The notes: generated from the letters alone by a model not told the origin. A stretch of DNA of 64,000 nt from CAINVV01 sp031432175 (GCA_964358545.1 CAYHQN010000003.1:19063-83062); one strand, 5' to 3'; shown: positions 28,964 to 37,669, numbered from the stretch's first letter. Program-made: numbers and translations.

Positions 28964-31153
28964 CTAGCGTGTAAATAACAACTCGCGGTATTTTGGCAAT
29001 GGCCACAACTCATTATCAACCACAAGTTCAAGTTTATCAATGTGGTAACGGATATCCTCAAGGTATGGTTTAACATTTTGCTCGTATTCCAACGCTTTTC
29101 CCCTGGAGTTTTCGATCACATTGGCCACTTTTCTTGCCTCGATCATATCTTTTGTTTTGGATTTGATGTTGGAAATGTGGTTGGAGATCTCTTTAATCAG
29201 ATCTTTACGTGCCCCGGCAAGTTCATTGAATTCTTCATCAGAGAAGATTATCTTTAAGCCTTTGACGTTTTCGATCAACATGGTTTGGTAATTGATGGCT
29301 GTCGGAACAATGTGGTTGATAGCCAAATCACCCAGTACACGAGCCTCAATTTGAATCTTTTTGACGTATTTCTCATATTCTACCTCAACACGGGCTTCCA
29401 GCTCTTTCTCGTTGAAGATACCCAATGATTCAAATACTTTTCTGGAGTTCTTGTTGAGATAGGAATCCAATGCAAGCGGAACGCTCTTGACATTTGTCAA
29501 TCCACGACGCTCAGCTTCTTCTGCCCACTCCTGACTGTAACCATTGCCATCGAAACGAACCGGTTTGCACTCTTTGATGTACCTTTTTAATACCTGGAAG
29601 ATAGCCTCATCTTTTTTGACATTTGCCTCAATCAGTTTGTCAACATCTTTCTTGAATTGAATCAACTGAAATGCAACTACAGAATTCAATGCAATCATCG
29701 CAGAAGCACAGTTGGCAGATGAACCAACAGCCCTGAATTCGAACCTGTTACCGGTGAAGGCAAAAGGAGAAGTTCTGTTTCTGTCCGTGTTATCCAGCAA
29801 AATTTCAGGAATACGTCCAATGTTCAATTTTAGATCTGTCTTTTCGTCCGGAGTCATTTTCTTCTCGCCTACCATCTCCTCTATCTGATCAAGCATAGCG
29901 CTTACTTCTGTACCCAGGAAGGTAGAGATGATTGCCGGCGGAGCTTCGTTGGCTCCCAAACGGTGTGAGTTACTTGCTGAAACGATCGACGCGCGAAGAA
30001 GATCCTGGTTGTCATACACCGCTTTGATGGTGTTGACAATGAAAGTCAGGAATTGAATATTTGATTTTGGATTTTTTCCGGGAGAGTAAAGGTTGACTCC
30101 TGTATTGGTCGAAAGCGACCAGTTGTTGTGCTTTCCTGAACCATTGATACCAGCGAATGGTTTTTCGTGCAACAATACCCTGAATCCATGGTGACGCGCA
30201 ATCTTGTTCATCAAATCCATCACCATCTGGTTGTGGTCATTAGCCAGGTTGACCTCCTCAAAAATTGGAGCCAACTCAAACTGGTTGGGAGCAACCTCAT
30301 TGTGACGGGTTTTAACTGGAATACCTAATTTATAGGCTTCATTCTCCAGATCCATCATAAACATGGCTACACGCTCAGGAATCGATGCAAAATAATGGTC
30401 CTCCAACTGTTGGTCTTTTGCAGAAGAGTGTCCCATCAGTGTACGACCTGTCAATACCAGGTCAGGACGGGCAATGAAAAGCGCTTCATCTACCAAAAAA
30501 TATTCTTGTTCCCACCCAAGATTAGCCGTTACCTGAGTTACATTTTTATCAAAATATTGACAAACATCAACAGCCGCATTGTTCACAGCACTCAATACTT
30601 TTAACAAAGGTGCCTTATAATCAAGAGCCTCTCCTGTATATGCAATGAAAATGGTTGGAATACAAAGCGTCGTTCCAACGATGAAAGCCGGTGAAGAGAC
30701 GTCCCATGCAGTATATCCCCTTGCTTCGAATGTATTTCTGATACCACCACTTGGAAATGAAGATGCATCAGGTTCCTGTTGCGCCAATAATTTTCCGGGG
30801 AAGCTTTCAATAACACCACCCATTTCAGAATGATCAATAAATGCATCATGCTTCTCTGCTGTTCCGTCAGTCAAAGGATGAAACCAGTGGGTGTAGTGGG
30901 TTGCACCGTTCTCGATGGCCCAGGTTTTCATTCCAATTGCTACCTGATCAGCGATTTTTCGGTCGATTGTTGTTCCATTGTCGATGGCATCACAAATACC
31001 CTTGTACGAATCTTTGGAAAGATATTTCTTCATCTTGGGACGATCAAATACCAACATTCCATAATAATCAGATGTCAGATTCTCCTCCCTTTTGACCTCA
31101 ACAGGCTTGCGCGTCATCAAAATCTCAAGTGCTTTAAATCTAAAAGTTGCCAT
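28964..31153 (-). CDS. glnN: Glutamine synthetase type III
   Basis: Type III glutamine synthetase makes glutamine from glutamate, ammonia and ATP and is the usual ammonia-assimilating enzyme of Bacteroidota. Starting at the ATG at 31153 gives 729 residues (MATFRFKALEILMTRKPVEV...), the length I know for this family; a longer frame to 31183 adds ten residues without support. Typical blocks are THYTHWFHPLTDGTAEKHDAF, TRHNEVAPNQFELAPIFEE, KPFAGINGSGKHNNWS and LGANEAPPAIIS. It acts in the cytoplasm as a large ring complex. A C-tract motif like those before the PII/Amt operon lies about 60-80 bases upstream of its start, consistent with nitrogen control. Confidence 0.97.
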   Translation of the reverse strand: MATFRFKALEILMTRKPVEVKREENLTSDYYGMLVFDRPKMKKYLSKDSYKGICDAIDNGTTIDRKIADQVAIGMKTWAIENGATHYTHWFHPLTDGTAEKHDAFIDHSEMGGVIESFPGKLLAQQEPDASSFPSGGIRNTFEARGYTAWDVSSPAFIVGTTLCIPTIFIAYTGEALDYKAPLLKVLSAVNNAAVDVCQYFDKNVTQVTANLGWEQEYFLVDEALFIARPDLVLTGRTLMGHSSAKDQQLEDHYFASIPERVAMFMMDLENEAYKLGIPVKTRHNEVAPNQFELAPIFEEVNLANDHNQMVMDLMNKIARHHGFRVLLHEKPFAGINGSGKHNNWSLSTNTGVNLYSPGKNPKSNIQFLTFIVNTIKAVYDNQDLLRASIVSASNSHRLGANEAPPAIISTFLGTEVSAMLDQIEEMVGEKKMTPDEKTDLKLNIGRIPEILLDNTDRNRTSPFAFTGNRFEFRAVGSSANCASAMIALNSVVAFQLIQFKKDVDKLIEANVKKDEAIFQVLKRYIKECKPVRFDGNGYSQEWAEEAERRGLTNVKSVPLALDSYLNKNSRKVFESLGIFNEKELEARVEVEYEKYVKKIQIEARVLGDLAINHIVPTAINYQTMLIENVKGLKIIFSDEEFNELAGARKDLIKEISNHISNIKSKTKDMIEARKVANVIENSRGKALEYEQNVKPYLEDIRYHIDKLELVVDNELWPLPKYRELLFTR

Positions 31154-31210
31154 TGCTATAATTTTAAAAAATAATAAATTCAAAATTTTCAGCTAAATTA
31201 CATTTTTTTC

Positions 31211-31234
31211 TATACCACCCCCCCCATTTTTTTA
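31211..31234 (-). promoter_or_regulatory. C-tract/T-tract motif upstream of glnN
   Basis: On the plus strand: TACCA, eight C (31218-31225), then ATTTTTTT. Read in the direction of glnN it is A-run, T, G8, TGG. This matches the motif 5' of the PII operon (37580-37597) in base order and orientation. A TAATTTAG box a little over 20 bases closer to glnN may be the -7 element. Function as an operator is inferred. Confidence 0.4.
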
Positions 31235-31344
31235 TTAAATAATCACGATTTCATGTTTTTTTAACATTAAAATCGATTTTTTATCCAGTATTGCTCAAAA
31301 AACACATGTTTTTTTCTAGGTAAAATATTTTTTTGAGTAAAAGT

Positions 31345-31373
31345 GGTCGGTTTTAGAAAATCGGCCATTTTTT
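31345..31373 (+). terminator. Terminator-like hairpin in the glnN/oxidoreductase gap
   Basis: GGTCGGTTTT and AAAATCGGCC pair with two G-U wobbles, closely followed by a run of six T in the plus direction. As it lies ahead of a divergent gene, it could end a short plus-strand RNA or act as an attenuator. Confidence 0.4.
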
Positions 31374-31554
31374 CTGATACATCACAAATTTCAATCAATA
31401 TCACCAAAAAAATGATAAAATTGCGTCACGCGCGATATTCAACTTCCGGGTACTAAATTTTAATCCGATTTTACTTAAATTTAGCGGTTTTTTTATCTGC
31501 TTTTTTATCTCCAGCACTCAATTAATTTACTAACAATACAGAATAATAACGATT

Positions 31555-32868
31555 ATGACAAACAGTCGAAGAAATTTTATCCGCGATGCCGGCCTAACAG
31601 CTTCAGGTTTAGCAGTCCTGCCCAATGTAATGAGTTCCTGTGTTTCAGCAAGTGATAAGGTTGTTGTAGCCTTGATAGGATGCAAAGGAATGGGATTCAA
31701 CGATTTAACAGCTTTCTTAAAACAGCCGGGTGTTGTTTGTGCCGCATTGTGTGATGTGGACAGCAACATTTTGAACCAGCGTGCAGCTGAAGTGGAGAAG
31801 ATGACAGGGAAAAAGCCTGATTTGTATGAAGATTTCAGAAAGGTAATTGACCGGAAAGATATTGATGCCGTTATTGTTGGAACACCTGACCATTGGCATT
31901 GCCTGCCGATGATTTATGCCTGTCAGTCAGGAAAGGACGTCTATTGTGAAAAACCGCTTGGCCGAACCATCGAGGAGTGCAACCTGATGGTCAAAGCAGC
32001 CCACAAATACAAAAGGGTTGTCCAGGTCGGACAATGGCAACGAAGCGATCCGCACTGGAAAGATGCGGTAGAATATGTGCACAGCGGAAAGCTTGGCAGG
32101 GTTCGTTCCGCCCGGGCCTGGTCATATGTAGGATGGAAAGGTGCGATTCCTGTTCAACCCGATTCGGAGGTGCCAGTTGGCGTAAATTACGACATGTGGC
32201 TGGGACCTGCCCCCAAACGCCCGTTTAACATCAACCGTTTCCACTTTACCTTCCGTTGGTACTGGGATTATGCCGGCGGATTAATGACCGACTGGGGAGT
32301 CCATCTTCTCGACTATGCACTTTTCGGGATGAATCAATATGTCCCTAAATCGGTGATGGCATCAGGTGGAAAATATGCTTTCCCCACTGATGCGATGCAG
32401 ACACCAGATACCATGATGGCCATTTATGATTTTGGGGATTTCAACATCGTTTGGGACCATACCATCGGAATTTACGGACAAAATTATGGCCGTGGCCATG
32501 GTGTAGCCTTTATTGGTGAATATGCCACCCTGGTCGTTGACAGAAATGGATGGGTCGTTATGCCTGAAACCAAAAGTACATCAGCAAAAGCAGATTTTGT
32601 ACCGGTTCCACCGCAGGGAAGCACGGGAAAAGGCCTGGAGTTGCATGTCAAAAATTTCCTTGACTGCATGAAATCAAGAGAAAAACCGAATTGCGACATC
32701 GAAATTGGCGCTCACATTGCACGGATCTCATCGCTTGGAAACATTGCCTATCGCCTCGGACGGCAGGTAAACTGGGATGGGGACAAACAGAGCTTTAAGA
32801 ATGATGCCGAAGCTGACCTCTTGATCAAAGCAAATTACAGGGCACCCTGGGAGTTGCCGAAGATTTAA
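31555..32868 (+). CDS. Gfo/Idh/MocA family oxidoreductase with Tat signal
   Basis: 437 residues. An SRRNFIR twin-arginine motif at residues 4-10 and a short hydrophobic stretch point to export or membrane anchoring, with Cys23 as a possible lipidation site. The Rossmann fold starts at VVVALIGCKGMG (a variant of GxGxxG). VIVGTPDHWHCLPMIYACQSGKDVYCEKPLGRTIEEC carries the EKP motif that binds nicotinamide. The C-terminal half (RWYWDYAGGLMTDWGVHLLDYALF) holds the catalytic His region. Family members oxidise sugar hydroxyls with NAD(P). The convergent DUF1080 gene suggests 3-keto-glycoside formation followed by cleavage; this is inference. Confidence 0.9.
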   Translation: MTNSRRNFIRDAGLTASGLAVLPNVMSSCVSASDKVVVALIGCKGMGFNDLTAFLKQPGVVCAALCDVDSNILNQRAAEVEKMTGKKPDLYEDFRKVIDRKDIDAVIVGTPDHWHCLPMIYACQSGKDVYCEKPLGRTIEECNLMVKAAHKYKRVVQVGQWQRSDPHWKDAVEYVHSGKLGRVRSARAWSYVGWKGAIPVQPDSEVPVGVNYDMWLGPAPKRPFNINRFHFTFRWYWDYAGGLMTDWGVHLLDYALFGMNQYVPKSVMASGGKYAFPTDAMQTPDTMMAIYDFGDFNIVWDHTIGIYGQNYGRGHGVAFIGEYATLVVDRNGWVVMPETKSTSAKADFVPVPPQGSTGKGLELHVKNFLDCMKSREKPNCDIEIGAHIARISSLGNIAYRLGRQVNWDGDKQSFKNDAEADLLIKANYRAPWELPKI

Positions 32869-32886
32869 GATTCTAATAAATATTAA

Positions 32887-32947
32887 AACTTTTCCAAAGT
32901 TTACGTTACGAGGGAATTTCGCTCGTAACGTAAACTTTGGAAAAGTT
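32887..32947. terminator. Long perfect hairpin between convergent genes (CCAAAGTTT element 1)
   Basis: Two 26-base arms (32887-32912 and 32922-32947) are perfectly complementary around a 9-base loop. It sits between the convergent oxidoreductase and DUF1080 genes and can act as a terminator for both. The stem is far longer than needed and shares its CCAAAGTTT core with elements at 51.1 and 64.0 kb. Confidence 0.85.
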
Positions 32948-32960
32948 GTTTTATTAGTTT

Positions 32961-33560
32961 CTATTTTACCTCCCTGTAGAACAACTCTTTCGCCTCAATC
33001 TTCATCCCCGGATTGTGGCCCTGGATGGCAAAATGTCCTGACTTATATTCTTTATCATCATAAGTCATCACCAATTTACCATTGATCCAGAACTGAATGT
33101 GTTCACCAACCATCTTAATATGGTATTCGAACCATTCTCCATCTTTGGTCAGCAATTCAGTAGCTTTTCCGGTAGGGGTACCTGGTTTCCAGAGCCAACC
33201 GGTATAGGCATCCTGATTGTGGCAAATCTGCGCTTCATAACCGCGCGGAAATCCATCAATATTGTTTTCAGGAGGGTTACATCGGAAATAGAACCCACTA
33301 TTGCTTTTTGATCCCGGATCTGAAGAGATGCGAAACATTCCTTTTGCTTCAAAATCGGTACAGGTTGCATCCGTATAAATATGGCCCATGCCGCCAACGC
33401 CAACCATTACCCCATTCTCTACGCTCCATTTTGCCTTTCCGTGAACGGTCCAACCGGAAAGATCTTTGCCGTTGAACAGTGATTTCCATTTCTTTGCCTC
33501 ACTTTTACCTGTTAAGAGAAGCATACATACAATTAATAATAGTGTTAATTTGCTTTTCAT
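32961..33560 (-). CDS. DUF1080 (3-keto-disaccharide hydrolase-like) exported protein
   Basis: 199 residues with a signal peptide (about 1-22, ending in SEA). The mature part is one concanavalin/LamG-like beta-sandwich of DUF1080: WKSLFNGKDLSGWTVHG at its start, NSGFYFRCNPP and GYEAQICHNQ in the middle, and GHFAIQGHNPG near the end. Some members of this family cleave 3-keto-glycosides made by Gfo/Idh/MocA dehydrogenases, and one such gene is its convergent neighbour. It would act in the periplasm. The glycan target is unknown, and a binding role cannot be excluded. Confidence 0.88.
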   Translation of the reverse strand: MKSKLTLLLIVCMLLLTGKSEAKKWKSLFNGKDLSGWTVHGKAKWSVENGVMVGVGGMGHIYTDATCTDFEAKGMFRISSDPGSKSNSGFYFRCNPPENNIDGFPRGYEAQICHNQDAYTGWLWKPGTPTGKATELLTKDGEWFEYHIKMVGEHIQFWINGKLVMTYDDKEYKSGHFAIQGHNPGMKIEAKELFYREVK

Positions 33561-33628
33561 TTGTATTAGTTTTAATGTTGATGAATATATCCCAAAATTG
33601 GAAAAAATTAAAAATTACAGATTAAAAA

Positions 33629-34441
33629 TTAAACGACATCTTTAGAATTGTCTGATTTTCTGACTTTCTCTCCTGCTGCCAGTTTAATAATATTCATGTC
33701 CTGTTGCAATCTTTGCGAAAACATGGCCAAGTCGGAGCTATGGATAATAATGGTGATTCCTTCCTTCATCCATCTCATCTGTCTTTCGGGAGATTCTGAA
33801 AAATGAATGCCAACTGCCAATCCCTTCTCCCGGGATATCCGGATGATTTTTTTAACCGCTTCTTCAAACACAGGATGATCATACTGTTCAGGCAATCCCA
33901 GACTTATAGAAAGATCGTGCGGCCCAATAAAGACCGCATCCAGGCCGGGAACCGAGAGGAGTTCTTCCAACCGGTCCAATGCAGGTTCACTTTCAATATT
34001 TGCGACACAAACATTTCCTTCGTTCCATTTGGAAAGATAGGTCTTGAGTGATTTTTCAATCTTTTCAGGATTCTCCAATAACTGATCCAGCAACTCCCCT
34101 TTCAATGGCCTGTATTTCAATGCACCAACGAGTTCTTTGACCTGTCTTACATTTTCCAAATAAGGAGCCACCACACCCTCGGCGCCTGAATCCATCATCT
34201 GACAGGCCCGATAAGGATCCGGGGATGGAATTCGAACAATAGGAGCAATTCCCATAGCCCTGAATGTTTGACACATACGGGCTATCTCCATTCTTTCGAG
34301 TGGTATATGTTCTGTGTCAAGAAAAACGAAATCTAATCCTGCACGCTGGGCAATAGCCGGCCAGGTAGGAGAAGTAGATGCTATACAGGTGCCATACACC
34401 ATCTGACCTGCTTTAATTTTTTTAAGCAAAGTCTTTTCCAT
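33629..34441 (-). CDS. HpcH/HpaI-type aldolase (class II, 2-keto-acid aldolase)
   Basis: 270 residues from the ATG at 34441; the frame is open further upstream, but METLLKK-type starts are usual in the family. It shows the HpcH barrel: LDFVFLDTEHIPLE, IVRIPSPD (Arg binding the keto-acid), NIESEPALD and VFIGPHDLSISLG (Glu and Asp for the divalent metal). Such enzymes split 2-keto-3-deoxy sugar acids or hydroxy-keto acids into pyruvate and an aldehyde. Position next to the oxidoreductase/DUF1080 pair would suit the last step of an oxidative sugar route, but substrate choice cannot be read. Cytoplasmic; no signal peptide. Confidence 0.85.
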   Translation of the reverse strand: MEKTLLKKIKAGQMVYGTCIASTSPTWPAIAQRAGLDFVFLDTEHIPLERMEIARMCQTFRAMGIAPIVRIPSPDPYRACQMMDSGAEGVVAPYLENVRQVKELVGALKYRPLKGELLDQLLENPEKIEKSLKTYLSKWNEGNVCVANIESEPALDRLEELLSVPGLDAVFIGPHDLSISLGLPEQYDHPVFEEAVKKIIRISREKGLAVGIHFSESPERQMRWMKEGITIIIHSSDLAMFSQRLQQDMNIIKLAAGEKVRKSDNSKDVV

Positions 34442-34569
34442 CAGTAGTTTGATTGACTTGTTAATGCTAATACTAGGATTCGAAACCAATTCCTGAATCC
34501 ATGGCAATTTACAAATTTGTTGCGTTCCTTCAAAATATATTCGTTAAGCTTTCCATTATTGTGTTGCAG

Positions 34570-34602
34570 TCGCCGGAAGCATTAACTTCCGGCGATTCTT
34601 TT
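34570..34602 (+). terminator. Terminator-like hairpin upstream of the ABC-F gene
   Basis: TCGCCGGAAG and CTTCCGGCGA form a 10-bp stem around CATTAA, followed by TTCTTTTT on the plus strand. It lies between divergent genes and ahead of the predicted ABC-F promoter, so no known gene ends here. Confidence 0.6.
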
Positions 34603-34629
34603 TAGCTGCCCTATTTTGTACTACCTTTG
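34599..34629 (+). promoter_or_regulatory. Predicted promoter of the ABC-F/rlmB unit
   Basis: TACCTTTG at 34622-34629 matches TAnnTTTG and lies 23 bases before the ATG. The upstream element is only a T run near 34599-34602 in place of TTTG. Confidence 0.5.
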
Positions 34630-34652
34630 CGCTCAGAAAATTCGTATTTTTT

Positions 34653-36593
34653 ATGATATCTGTTGAAGAACTATATGTTGAATTTGGTGGTTTTGAGCTT
34701 TTCAAACAGGTAAGCTTCATTGTCAATCCGCGCGACCGCATTGGGTTGGCAGGCAGAAATGGCGCCGGAAAATCCACCCTTTTAAAAATTTTCGCAGGAA
34801 AACAGATTCCAACTTCCGGAAGGGTTGTTGCACCCAAAGATGTCAAAATCGGCTACCTCCCTCAGCACATGGATACAACTGACTCAAGTACAGTTATCCA
34901 GGAGGCAGCAAGAGCTTTTGAAGAAATACATATTCTCGAAAACAGGCTAAATTTTCTGAGCAATGAACTTTCCGTCCGTACTGATTATGATTCAGTTGAA
35001 TACCACCAGATCATGGATGAACTGCACGAAGTGAATGATCGATTTCACCTGCTTGGAGGAAGTAACTTTCACGCCGACATAGAACAAACGTTGATTGGCC
35101 TGGGCTTCGACCGGAAAGATTTTGAGAGGCCTACCTCCGAGTTTTCGGGCGGATGGCGCATGCGCATCGAACTTGCGAAAATACTCCTCCGGAAACCCCA
35201 TGTTTTCCTGCTGGATGAGCCAACCAATCACCTCGATATTGAGTCGATACAATGGCTCGAAAGCTTTTTAAAGGATTATCCCGGGGCTGTGGTACTGGTC
35301 TCCCACGACCGTGCCTTCCTGGATAACGTCACCAACCGAACCGTTGAAATTAGTCTTGGCAAAATTTACGACTACAAAGTCAACTATAGCAAATATCTGG
35401 AACTAAGGGTAGAAAGACGTGAACAACAATTGGCTTCCTACCGTAACCAGCAAAAAATGATCCAGGACACCGAGGATTTCATTGAGCGATTCCGATACAA
35501 AGCCACCAAGTCGGTGCAGGTTCAATCGCGCATCAAACAGCTGGACAAAGTAGATAGAATCGAAGTTGACGAAGAGGATACCAGGTCTTTGAACATCAGG
35601 TTCCCTCCCTCACCCCGATCCGGAACGGTCGTATTCAAGGCCGTGGAATTGTCAAAATCGTTTGAAAATTTAGAGGTCCTGCACAAGGTGGATCTCACCA
35701 TTGAACGGGGCGAAAAAATTGCTTTTGTCGGGAAAAACGGCGAAGGCAAAACCACCATGGCCCGTATCCTGATGCAGCAACTCGAATGTACCGGAGAGCA
35801 GCAATTGGGTCACAACGTCAAGATTGGGTACTTTGCACAAAATCAGGCTTCCCTGCTTGATGAGGAGATTACCGCACTCGAAACCATTGACCAGATCGCT
35901 GTCGGGGATATCAGGACCAAAATCAGGGATATTCTGGGTGCGTTCATGTTTTCAGGTGAAGATGTGGATAAAAAGGTGAAGGTATTGTCGGGGGGCGAAA
36001 GATCAAGGCTGGCCTTGATCCGTTTACTGCTCGAACCGGTCAACTTTCTGGTACTGGACGAACCCACCAACCACCTCGATATCCACTCCAAGGGAATATT
36101 GAAGAAAGCCTTGCTCGATTTCGATGGCACCCTGTTGCTGGTCTCTCATGACCGTGAATTTCTGGATGGACTTGTCAATGTCGTTTATGAGTTCAAAAAT
36201 AAAAATATCAGGCAGCACCTGGGTGGAATCTATGAATTTCTCCAGAAAAAAGAGCTGGGCTCCCTTCGTCAACTGGAGATCAATACTCCGGTAAAGAGAA
36301 AAAAAAAAGAACCCATCAAAGAGATAACTGTTGTATCTTTTGAAGAGCGCAAAGAGATCAATAAAATGATCAGCAAACTGGAAAAACAGATCTCTGAGTT
36401 GGAAACTTATATCTCCAAACTGGAGAATGAGATCACTATCACTGATATATACATGAGCGATCATCCCGAAAAAGTAGATAGTGATTTGCTGGGCAAGTAC
36501 GAAGCCACCAAGAAACAATTGGATGTCGAACTAAGCAGGTGGTCAGATCTTAACAGTGAGATGGAAATCTGGAACACAAAAAAACCTGAATAA
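34653..36593 (+). CDS. ABC-F family ATPase (translation factor type)
   Basis: 646 residues, two ABC domains and no membrane segments. Domain 1: Walker A GRNGAGKS, signature SGGWRMR, Walker B LLDEPTNHLD and switch SHDR. The linker (about 245-320) has the long charged helix ELRVERREQQLASYRNQQKM, which reaches the peptidyl-transfer centre in ABC-F proteins. Domain 2: GKNGEGKTT, LSGGERSRL, LDEPTNHLD and SHDREF. A C-terminal coiled coil (about 560-640, KMISKLEKQISELETYISKL) resembles that of Uup. ABC-F proteins rescue or tune stalled ribosomes, and some give antibiotic resistance; this one looks like a housekeeping Uup/YheS-type member. rlmB follows with no real gap. Confidence 0.93.
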   Translation: MISVEELYVEFGGFELFKQVSFIVNPRDRIGLAGRNGAGKSTLLKIFAGKQIPTSGRVVAPKDVKIGYLPQHMDTTDSSTVIQEAARAFEEIHILENRLNFLSNELSVRTDYDSVEYHQIMDELHEVNDRFHLLGGSNFHADIEQTLIGLGFDRKDFERPTSEFSGGWRMRIELAKILLRKPHVFLLDEPTNHLDIESIQWLESFLKDYPGAVVLVSHDRAFLDNVTNRTVEISLGKIYDYKVNYSKYLELRVERREQQLASYRNQQKMIQDTEDFIERFRYKATKSVQVQSRIKQLDKVDRIEVDEEDTRSLNIRFPPSPRSGTVVFKAVELSKSFENLEVLHKVDLTIERGEKIAFVGKNGEGKTTMARILMQQLECTGEQQLGHNVKIGYFAQNQASLLDEEITALETIDQIAVGDIRTKIRDILGAFMFSGEDVDKKVKVLSGGERSRLALIRLLLEPVNFLVLDEPTNHLDIHSKGILKKALLDFDGTLLLVSHDREFLDGLVNVVYEFKNKNIRQHLGGIYEFLQKKELGSLRQLEINTPVKRKKKEPIKEITVVSFEERKEINKMISKLEKQISELETYISKLENEITITDIYMSDHPEKVDSDLLGKYEATKKQLDVELSRWSDLNSEMEIWNTKKPE

Positions 36594-36602
36594 TTGGAAA
36601 TT

Positions 36603-37346
36603 ATGGAAGATAAAAATTTTGTATTCGGTTTGCACTCCACCATTGAAGCCATCAATGCCGGAAAAGAGATAGACCGTATTTTGATCCGCAAAGGATTGCA
36701 GGGGGAATTGTACATGGAGCTGATGAAACTGATCAGACAATTTGAGATTCCGTTCCAGCAGGTCCCGGTCGAACGCATCGACAGGGTGACACGTAAAAAC
36801 CACCAGGGCGTAGTAACATTCATCTCTCCTATTGCCTATCAACCCATTACAGAGATCATCCCAATGATTTTTGAGCAAGGGAAAAATCCACTCATTCTAG
36901 TGCTTGATAGAATAACCGATGTCAGAAACTTTGGGGCCATTGCCCGATCTGCTGAAGTTGCAGGTGTTGATGCCATTCTTATTCCCGAAAAAGGAGCCGC
37001 TCAAATCAACGCCGATGCCATCAAGACCTCTTCCGGAGCGCTGCTTACCATTCCGGTATGCAGGGAGAAAAACCTGATCAATGCGGTTCGGTTTTTACAG
37101 AATTCGGGACTTAAAGTGATCGCTGCTTCCGAAAAGGGTGACAAAAACTACTTCAGTTGCGATATGACAATGCCTTTGGCAATTGTGATGGGCTCGGAAG
37201 AGACCGGAATCGATTCAGCCATCTTAAAAATCGCAGATGAATGGACAAAAATTCCTCAACTAGGGACCATTCAATCACTTAATGTCTCTGTCGCCGCGGG
37301 AATTCTTATGTTTGAAGCCGTCAGACAAAGAATTTTGATCTGTTAA
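36603..37346 (+). CDS. rlmB: 23S rRNA (guanosine-2'-O)-methyltransferase RlmB (SpoU/TrmH family)
   Basis: 247 residues from the ATG at 36603; a TTG at 36594 abuts the ABC-F stop but adds only three residues. An N-terminal RNA-binding domain (FVFGLHSTIEAI...QVPVERIDRVTRKNHQGVV) is followed by a SPOUT domain with motif 1 DRITDVRNFGAIARSAE, motif 2 IVMGSEETGI and motif 3 SLNVSVAAGILMFEA, which form the knotted S-adenosylmethionine site. It is expected to methylate the ribose of G2251 in the peptidyl-transferase loop. It is encoded with an ABC-F ribosome factor, and a strong terminator ends the unit. Confidence 0.93.
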   Translation: MEDKNFVFGLHSTIEAINAGKEIDRILIRKGLQGELYMELMKLIRQFEIPFQQVPVERIDRVTRKNHQGVVTFISPIAYQPITEIIPMIFEQGKNPLILVLDRITDVRNFGAIARSAEVAGVDAILIPEKGAAQINADAIKTSSGALLTIPVCREKNLINAVRFLQNSGLKVIAASEKGDKNYFSCDMTMPLAIVMGSEETGIDSAILKIADEWTKIPQLGTIQSLNVSVAAGILMFEAVRQRILIC

Positions 37347-37364
37347 CAGATCTGCCGAAAAAAT

Positions 37365-37400
37365 AAAAAAAGGATGAAAAGCAATTTTCATCCTTTTTTT
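37365..37400 (+). terminator. Rho-independent terminator after rlmB
   Basis: A 16-bp stem (A-run, GGATGAAAA and complement) with a GCAA tetraloop, ending in a T run. It clearly separates rlmB from the nitrogen operon. Confidence 0.9.
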
Positions 37401-37410
37401 ATTTTTTATC

Positions 37411-37597
37411 ATACCCCCCCCCCATATTTTATACGATAGTACTGAAAAATATGTACGTTTTTCGTTTTGTACCCCATATTTTTTACATACTATTTGTTAA
37501 TTAATCATTAATTTGAAGTACGCCCCCCCTATTTTTGTATATTTCATCAAAATATAATACATATGTTTGGGGTAGAAGATAAAAATAGGGGGGGTGT
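37411..37597 (+). promoter_or_regulatory. Cluster of C-tract/T-tract motifs upstream of the PII/Amt operon
   Basis: Within about 190 bases there are TACCCC-type motifs followed by A/T tracts at 37411-37433 (C10), 37470-37486 and 37519-37540 (C7), and reverse copies at 37566-37574 and 37580-37597 (G7). The copies at 37523-37536 and 37581-37594 form a perfect 14-bp inverted repeat 44 bases apart. A possible -7 box, AAATTTAGC, lies at about 37635-37643. The rest of the 37347-37669 gap is AT-rich and holds no gene. The pattern suggests repeated operators or stacked DNA structure; it also occurs once before glnN. Confidence 0.5.
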
Positions 37598-37669
37598 CAG
37601 TAAAAATTATGATTTCTTGAAAGCTTCCCCCAAAAATTTAGCGACAACAGAATATTAATCTTAAATCCT

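Larger units (their letters stand above)
31154..31554. other. Divergent intergenic region between glnN and the MocA-type oxidoreductase
   Basis: Very AT-rich, about 400 bases. It holds the C8 tract near glnN and a GC-rich hairpin at 31345-31366. An AAATTTAGCG box near 31478-31487 resembles a -7 element for the rightward gene. No coding frame is convincing here. Confidence 0.7.

Noticed and set aside
37411..37597. Repeated C tracts as a CRISPR-like or tandem array
   Set aside because: Spacing and orientation are irregular, the units are short and no spacer-like unique segments or cas genes are present.
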